Positions 59,452-64,000 of a stretch of DNA of 64,000 nucleotides are shown here, one piece after another. How positions within the stretch are numbered: the stretch's first letter is position 1; the number at the start of each line of letters is the position of its first letter. The DNA is from Phytopseudomonas flavescens. Lineage in GTDB: Bacteria > Pseudomonadota > Gammaproteobacteria > Pseudomonadales > Pseudomonadaceae. The stretch is from the NCBI RefSeq assembly GCF_900100535.1, contig NZ_FNDG01000004.1, positions 62,001 through 126,000 of the forward strand, in the 5' to 3' direction. Below the pieces are notes generated by a model, which had not been told where the DNA came from, searched no databases, and saw nothing but the letters and a program-made list of their open reading frames with translations. The position numbers and the translations under genes were made by a program.

Positions 59452-60468
59452 TTGTCCGCTCCGATCATCGCGATCGATGCAATGGGTGGGGACTTCGGTC
59501 CCCACTGCATTGTTCCGGCCAGCGTCGCCTGTCTGGCTGAGTTCCCCTCGCTACACCTGGTCCTCGTTGGCCAAGCATCCCTTATCGAAACCTTGATCGC
59601 TGGTATTCCCGGTGTCGATCACTCGCGCCTGCAAATCGAGCATGCTGCCGAGTCCATCGACATGGGCGAGCGTCCAGGCCAGGCCCTGCGCGGCAAGCCG
59701 GACTCCTCCATGCGTGTGGCGCTCGAAATGGTGCGGGACGGGCGAGCCGATGCTTGCGTGAGTGCCGGTAACACCGGGGCGCTGATGGCCCTGTCGCGGC
59801 ATGTGCTGAAAACCCTGCCGGGCATCGACCGGCCAGCGATGATCGCGGCCATCCCGAGCCGCAATGGTACCTGCCATCTGCTGGATTTGGGGGCCAACGT
59901 CGACTGCACGGCTGAACACCTGTGCCAGTTCGCGATCATGGGGGCGGTGGCTGCCGAGGTGCAGGGTGTGGTGTCGCCGCGTGTTGCTCTGCTGAATGTC
60001 GGCAGCGAGCAAACCAAGGGCAATCAGCAGGTCAAACAGGCCGCTGCGCTGCTCGAAAGGGTCGAGGGACTCAACTATGTCGGCTTCGTCGAGGGGGATG
60101 GGCTGTATCGCGGCGGCGCCGACGTGCTGGTGTGCGATGGCTTCGTCGGCAACGTTCTGTTGAAGTCCAGTGAAGGGCTGGTGATCATGATGGTGTCGCG
60201 GTTCGAAGCGCTGTTTCGCAGTACGCTGCTGGGTCGCGTGGCGGGTCTGCTGGCATTGCCGCTGCTGCGCCGGCTGCGTGGCGAGCTAGCGCCTGCGCGG
60301 CACAATGGCGCGAGCTTTCTCGGCTTGCAGGGCATCGTGGTGAAGAGCCATGGCAGTGCCGGGCCGGATGGTATAAAGAGCGCCATTCGCCGGGCGATGA
60401 CCGATGTGCAGGAACGTTTGCCACGGCGACTGAGCGGTCGCATTCAGGACTTGATTCGCAATATGTGA
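59452..60468 (+). CDS. plsX: Phosphate acyltransferase PlsX
   Basis: 338 residues with a TTG start at 59452, three bases past the rpmF stop; there is no nearer ATG in frame that keeps [14 protein letters not shown]. Family motifs: [33 protein letters not shown] and [16 protein letters not shown]. It makes acyl-phosphate from acyl-ACP for phospholipid synthesis. Tight spacing behind rpmF suggests translation is coupled. Confidence 0.95.
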   Translation: MSAPIIAIDAMGGDFGPHCIVPASVACLAEFPSLHLVLVGQASLIETLIAGIPGVDHSRLQIEHAAESIDMGERPGQALRGKPDSSMRVALEMVRDGRADACVSAGNTGALMALSRHVLKTLPGIDRPAMIAAIPSRNGTCHLLDLGANVDCTAEHLCQFAIMGAVAAEVQGVVSPRVALLNVGSEQTKGNQQVKQAAALLERVEGLNYVGFVEGDGLYRGGADVLVCDGFVGNVLLKSSEGLVIMMVSRFEALFRSTLLGRVAGLLALPLLRRLRGELAPARHNGASFLGLQGIVVKSHGSAGPDGIKSAIRRAMTDVQERLPRRLSGRIQDLIRNM

Positions 60469-60566
60469 CCACTTGCGATGGCGAACCATCCAAAATGTCA
60501 GTTTTCGAGCGCTTGCCAAGGGTAAGCGTTAATTTTCGACGAGAAGATCACTAGGGGAACCGTTCC

Positions 60567-61505
60567 ATGTCTGCATCCCTCGCATTCGTCTTTCCAGGTC
60601 AGGGCTCGCAAGCCCTGGCCATGCTGGCCGCACATGGCGCAGAGCACGCCCTGATCCTCGACACCTTTGGCGAGGCGTCGAGTGCCCTGGGTTATGACCT
60701 GTGGGCATTGACTCAGCAAGGCCCGGAAGAGCAGCTCAACCAGACCGACAAGACCCAGCCTGCCATTCTGGCTGCCTCCATCGCCCTGTGGCGTCTGTGG
60801 TTGGCCGAAGGCGGTGCGGGCCCGGCATTCGTCGCCGGGCACAGCCTGGGTGAGTACAGCGCGCTGGTCGCTGCCGGCTCTATCGGCTTCGCCGAAGCGG
60901 TGAAGCTGGTCGAGCTGCGTGGCCAACTGATGCAGCAGGCCGTACCGGCCGGGCAGGGCGGCATGGCAGCGATCCTCGGCCTGGAAGATGCCGACGTGCA
61001 GGCCGCCTGCGCCGAGGCGGCCCAGGGCGAAGTGGTCAGTGCGGTGAACTACAACGCACCCGGCCAGGTGGTCATCGCCGGTTCCGCCGCTGCGGTGGCT
61101 CGTGCTGTCGAGGCCTGCAAGGCCCGTGGCGCCAAGCGCGCGCTGCCGCTGCCGGTCAGCGTGCCGTCACATTGCGAGCTGATGCGCCCGGCTGCCGAGC
61201 GCTTCGCCGAATCCGTCGCCGCCATTGCCTGGCAAGCGCCGCAGATCCCGCTGGTGCAGAACGTCAGTGCCGCGGTGGTAGCTGATCTGGATACCCTCAA
61301 GCGCGACCTGCTGGCTCAGTTGTACAGCCCGGTACGCTGGGTCGAGTCGATGGTTCGCCTCGGCGAGCAGGGTGTGACTGATCTGCTCGAATGTGGCCCG
61401 GGCAAAGTGCTCTCGGGCCTGAACAAGCGTTGTGTCAAGGGCGTCAACACGCACAACCTCGACACCCCCGAGGCCTTTGCCGCTGCGCGCGCCGCACTGG
61501 CCTGA
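60567..61505 (+). CDS. fabD: Malonyl-CoA:ACP transacylase
   Basis: 312 residues, ATG at 60567 with AGGGGA upstream. Active-site Ser93 in GHSLGEYSALV, His202 in VPSHCELM, and the N-terminal VFPGQGSQ. It loads malonyl groups on ACP for fatty acid synthesis. About 100 bases separate it from plsX, so an extra promoter is possible there. fabG follows 14 bases later. Confidence 0.96.
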   Translation: MSASLAFVFPGQGSQALAMLAAHGAEHALILDTFGEASSALGYDLWALTQQGPEEQLNQTDKTQPAILAASIALWRLWLAEGGAGPAFVAGHSLGEYSALVAAGSIGFAEAVKLVELRGQLMQQAVPAGQGGMAAILGLEDADVQAACAEAAQGEVVSAVNYNAPGQVVIAGSAAAVARAVEACKARGAKRALPLPVSVPSHCELMRPAAERFAESVAAIAWQAPQIPLVQNVSAAVVADLDTLKRDLLAQLYSPVRWVESMVRLGEQGVTDLLECGPGKVLSGLNKRCVKGVNTHNLDTPEAFAAARAALA

Positions 61506-61519
61506 ACAAGGAGAATGCT

Positions 61520-62263
61520 ATGAGTCTGCAAGGTAAGGTTGCACTGGTCACTGGCGCGAGCCGCGGCATTGGCCAGGCGATTGCCCTGGAGCTGGGTCGT
61601 CAGGGTGCCGTGGTCATCGGTACCGCTACGTCCGAGGCAGGTGCCGAGCGCATCGCCGCCACCCTCAAGGAAAACGCTGTCGAAGGTACCGGGCTGATGC
61701 TCGACGTGAGCAACGACGAATCCGTCGCGGCCACCCTGGAAAAGATCCAGAAGGATTTCGGCCAGGTGCTGGTGCTGGTCAACAATGCCGGTATCACCCG
61801 TGACAACCTGATGCTGCGCATGAAAGACGACGAGTGGTACGACGTCATCGATACCAACCTCAACAGCCTCTATCGTCTGTCGAAGGCGGTGCTGCGCGGC
61901 ATGACCAAGGCGCGTTTCGGGCGTATCATCAACATCGGTTCGGTGGTGGGGGCCATGGGCAACGCCGGCCAGGTGAATTATGCAGCGGCCAAGGCTGGCC
62001 TCGAGGGGTTCGGTCGTGCGCTGGCCCGTGAGGTCGGTTCACGCTCGATCACCGTGAATGCGGTGGCGCCGGGTTTCATCGATACCGATATGACCCGTGA
62101 ATTGCCGGAAGCACAGCGCGAGATGTTGCTCGCACAGATTCCGCTGGGCCGTCTGGGGCAGGCGCAGGAGATCGCTAACGTGGTTTCTTTCCTTGCCTCC
62201 GATGGCGCAGCCTACGTCACGGGGGCTACCATCCCTGTGAACGGTGGGATGTACATGAGCTGA
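61520..62263 (+). CDS. fabG: 3-oxoacyl-ACP reductase
   Basis: 247 residues from the ATG at 61520 (AAGGAG upstream). Short-chain dehydrogenase: NADPH site TGASRGIG, NNAG, and catalytic Ser141, Tyr154 and Lys158 in GSVVGAMGNAG and NYAAAKAG. It reduces 3-oxoacyl-ACP in each elongation round. It is followed by a separate promoter for acpP. Confidence 0.96.
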   Translation: MSLQGKVALVTGASRGIGQAIALELGRQGAVVIGTATSEAGAERIAATLKENAVEGTGLMLDVSNDESVAATLEKIQKDFGQVLVLVNNAGITRDNLMLRMKDDEWYDVIDTNLNSLYRLSKAVLRGMTKARFGRIINIGSVVGAMGNAGQVNYAAAKAGLEGFGRALAREVGSRSITVNAVAPGFIDTDMTRELPEAQREMLLAQIPLGRLGQAQEIANVVSFLASDGAAYVTGATIPVNGGMYMS

Positions 62264-62369
62264 ATACAGGCGCTGCCATCGGCGAACGTCTTCGATTCAA
62301 CGCAGACTTGGTGGTGAACTGCCGGTTTGCAAACGAGATCGTCGGCGCATTTCCGTGGGCGCCATCGGC

Positions 62370-62404
62370 TTTCAGCTTGAAAAGCTGAAAACCCTTTCTA
62401 TACA
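62370..62404 (+). promoter_or_regulatory. acpP promoter with overlapping dyad
   Basis: TTGAAA (62377-62382) and TATACA (62399-62404) with a 16-base spacer make a strong sigma-70 promoter about 50 nt before acpP. A perfect 9-bp inverted repeat (TTTCAGCTT 62370-62378 and AAGCTGAAA 62382-62390, spacer GAA) covers the -35 box. Confidence 0.6.
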
Positions 62405-62454
62405 CTTGCCGGCACAACCAGCTGGCTGGATTTGTCCAATAGGAGTGACAACAC

Positions 62455-62691
62455 GTGAGCACCATCGAAGAACGCGTCAAGAAAATCGTTGCCGAGCAAC
62501 TGGGCGTGAAGGAAGAAGAAGTAACCAACAGCGCTTCCTTCGTTGAAGACCTGGGTGCCGACTCGCTTGACACCGTTGAGCTGGTGATGGCTCTCGAAGA
62601 AGAATTCGAGACCGAGATCCCGGACGAACAAGCCGAGAAGATCACCACTGTTCAGGAAGCCATCGACTACGTTACTGCGCACGCGCAATAA
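62455..62691 (+). CDS. acpP: Acyl carrier protein
   Basis: 78 residues with a GTG start at 62455; AGGAG lies about 9 nt upstream. Phosphopantetheine attaches to Ser37 in [13 protein letters not shown]. Acidic, helical and of the standard length. It carries the growing chain for FabD, FabG and FabF. It is followed by a strong terminator, and preceded by its own promoter, fitting its high expression. Confidence 0.97.
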   Translation: MSTIEERVKKIVAEQLGVKEEEVTNSASFVEDLGADSLDTVELVMALEEEFETEIPDEQAEKITTVQEAIDYVTAHAQ

Positions 62692-62715
62692 GCAGTTCGT
62701 CGCTTCCCGAATCGG

Positions 62716-62749
62716 AAAAGCCGCACGTCTGCAAAGGCGTGCGGCTTTT
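62716..62749 (+). terminator. Intrinsic terminator after acpP
   Basis: A perfect 12-bp stem AAAAGCCGCACG (62716-62727) with CGTGCGGCTTTT (62738-62749), ten-base loop and T-rich tail. It would end most transcripts before fabF. Confidence 0.85.
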
Positions 62750-62905
62750 CTTTGACGGGTCACCGTAAAAAAGCAAGAAAAGCGCCGACGGCGTCTTTCC
62801 GCTCGGGTACAACACCCTGAGCCAATCGCCGGATGACAATTTGCCTGGGCAAAGGCTTGCCAGGTGCATCGAGGCGTCGAAAAACCTGAATAAGAGGAGA
62901 TTGCT

Positions 62906-64000
62906 GTGTCGCGTAGACGCGTCGTGGTTACCGGTATGGGCATGTTGTCGCCACTGGGTAACGATGTGCCGAGCAGCTGGCAGGGCATTCTGGCCGGCCG
63001 CAGTGGCATCGGCCTGATCGAACACACGGATCTTTCTGCCTTTTCCACCCGCTTTGGTGGTTCGGTGAAGAATTTCGATGTCGAGCCCTACCTGTCCGCC
63101 AAAGAGGCGCGCAAGCTCGACCTGTTCATCCAGTACGGCCTGGCGGCCAGCTTCCAGGCGGCGCGAGATGCCGGCCTGGAAATCACCGACGCCAATCGTG
63201 ACCGTATCGGTGTGGCCATGGGCTCCGGCATCGGCGGCCTGACCAACATCGAGAACAACTGTAAGTCGTTGCATGAGCAAGGGCCGCGGCGTATTTCACC
63301 GTTCTTCGTGCCGGGCTCGATCATCAACATGATTTCCGGTTTCCTGTCGATCCACCTGGGTCTGCAGGGCCCCAACTACGCCATCGCCACTGCCTGTACC
63401 ACGGGTACCCACTGCATTGGCATGGCGGCGCGCAACATCGCCTATGGCGAGGCCGACGTGATGATCGCCGGTGGCGCCGAGATGGCTGCCTGTGGTCTGG
63501 GCATGGGCGGCTTCGGAGCAGCTCGCGCACTGTCCACCCGCAACGACGAGCCGACCAAAGCCAGCCGTCCGTGGGACAAGGGCCGTGACGGTTTCGTGCT
63601 GTCCGACGGTGCCGGTGCACTGGTGCTCGAGGAACTCGAGCACGCCAAGGCCCGTGGCGCGACCATCTACGCCGAACTGATCGGTTTCGGTATGAGTGGC
63701 GATGCCTTCCACATGACCTCGCCACCCGAGGACGGTGCCGGTGCCGCCCGCTGCATGGCAAATGCCCTGCGTGATGCCGGCATCCAGCCATCGGACGTGC
63801 AATACATCAACGCCCACGGCACTTCCACCTCAGCGGGCGACAAGGCCGAAGTGGCCGCGATCAAGACGGTATTTGGCGATCACGCTCACGCCCTGGCGGT
63901 CAGCTCGACCAAGTCGATGACCGGCCACCTGCTGGGGGCAGCGGGCGCAGTGGAGGCGATCTTCAGCGTGCTGGCGATACGTGATCAGGTTGCACCGCCA
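62906..64000 (+). CDS. fabF: 3-oxoacyl-ACP synthase II (5' part, runs off right edge)
   Basis: 365 codons from a GTG at 62906 (AGAGGAGA upstream), open to the window end; full FabF is about 413 residues. Nucleophile Cys164 in [10 protein letters not shown], the first catalytic His in [12 protein letters not shown] and the second in [13 protein letters not shown] are all present. It condenses malonyl-ACP with acyl-ACP and is responsible for temperature-dependent cis-vaccenate formation. Only the last ~45 residues are missing. Confidence 0.95.
   Translation, partial: MSRRRVVVTGMGMLSPLGNDVPSSWQGILAGRSGIGLIEHTDLSAFSTRFGGSVKNFDVEPYLSAKEARKLDLFIQYGLAASFQAARDAGLEITDANRDRIGVAMGSGIGGLTNIENNCKSLHEQGPRRISPFFVPGSIINMISGFLSIHLGLQGPNYAIATACTTGTHCIGMAARNIAYGEADVMIAGGAEMAACGLGMGGFGAARALSTRNDEPTKASRPWDKGRDGFVLSDGAGALVLEELEHAKARGATIYAELIGFGMSGDAFHMTSPPEDGAGAARCMANALRDAGIQPSDVQYINAHGTSTSAGDKAEVAAIKTVFGDHAHALAVSSTKSMTGHLLGAAGAVEAIFSVLAIRDQVAPP

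Overview
The window is GC-rich chromosomal DNA that looks like Pseudomonas or a close relative. Several arrangements typical of the genus support this: recC-recB-recD order, periplasmic catalase plus ankyrin protein (katB-ankB), a TreR-controlled trehalose PTS locus, and the maf | yceD-rpmF-plsX-fabD-fabG-acpP-fabF block. No species call is possible from sequence alone.

Layout. 1-718: 5' part of an RNA ligase running off the left edge. 1.0-9.1 kb: defence island with an uncharacterised protein, an Mrr-type modification-dependent endonuclease and a complete type I system (hsdR, hsdM, and an unusually long hsdS with an extra C-terminal domain). 9.2-10.2 kb: two small unknown genes and a frameshifted relic of one of them. 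10.3-18.6 kb: trehalose uptake and hydrolysis (treR, treP, treA, LamB-type porin, a EIIA-HPr-EI fusion, and a stand-alone EIIB-like protein that lacks the phosphorylated cysteine). 18.8-25.9 kb: an unfamiliar gene set that is my best candidate for an undescribed system: a GT4-GT2 fusion glycosyltransferase, a HemN-like radical SAM enzyme, two paralogous proteins each built from two copies of an alpha/beta-barrel-like domain, and an MFS transporter, closed by a strong hairpin. 26.0-28.1 kb: small genes (DCC family protein, a second member of the unknown family seen at 1.0 kb, a secreted charged-repeat protein). 28.4-33.9 kb: a large chemoreceptor, katB-ankB behind a putative OxyR site, and a 2OG-Fe(II) oxygenase-like protein. 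34.7-43.7 kb: an accessory chemosensory operon (short membrane MCP, CheY, STAS, CheA, MCP, CheW, CheR, CheB) followed by a NarL-type regulator. 43.8-44.8 kb: MFS relic and HxlR regulator. 44.9-54.0 kb: recCBD. 54.0-57.8 kb: sulfur genes (YedE-type transporter, periplasmic rhodanese, sulfonate-type binding protein) with several inverted-repeat elements. 58.0-64.0 kb: core maf and fatty-acid synthesis genes; fabF runs off the right edge.

How the genes work together. In the trehalose locus the fusion protein would pass phosphate from PEP through EI, HPr and EIIA to TreP (IIBC); TreA splits the imported trehalose-6-phosphate, the porin admits the sugar, and TreR represses through dyads in front of treP. 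In the 18.8-25.9 kb set the gene order and translational overlap suggest one pathway that glycosylates and radically modifies an unknown molecule, with the MFS protein as likely exporter. The chemosensory operon is self-contained for methylation (CheR, CheB), has no CheZ or CheD, and its CheA carries a two-repeat insert resembling c-di-GMP-binding MshEN motifs. All assignments come from reading motifs, gene order and ribosome binding sites; no database search was run.
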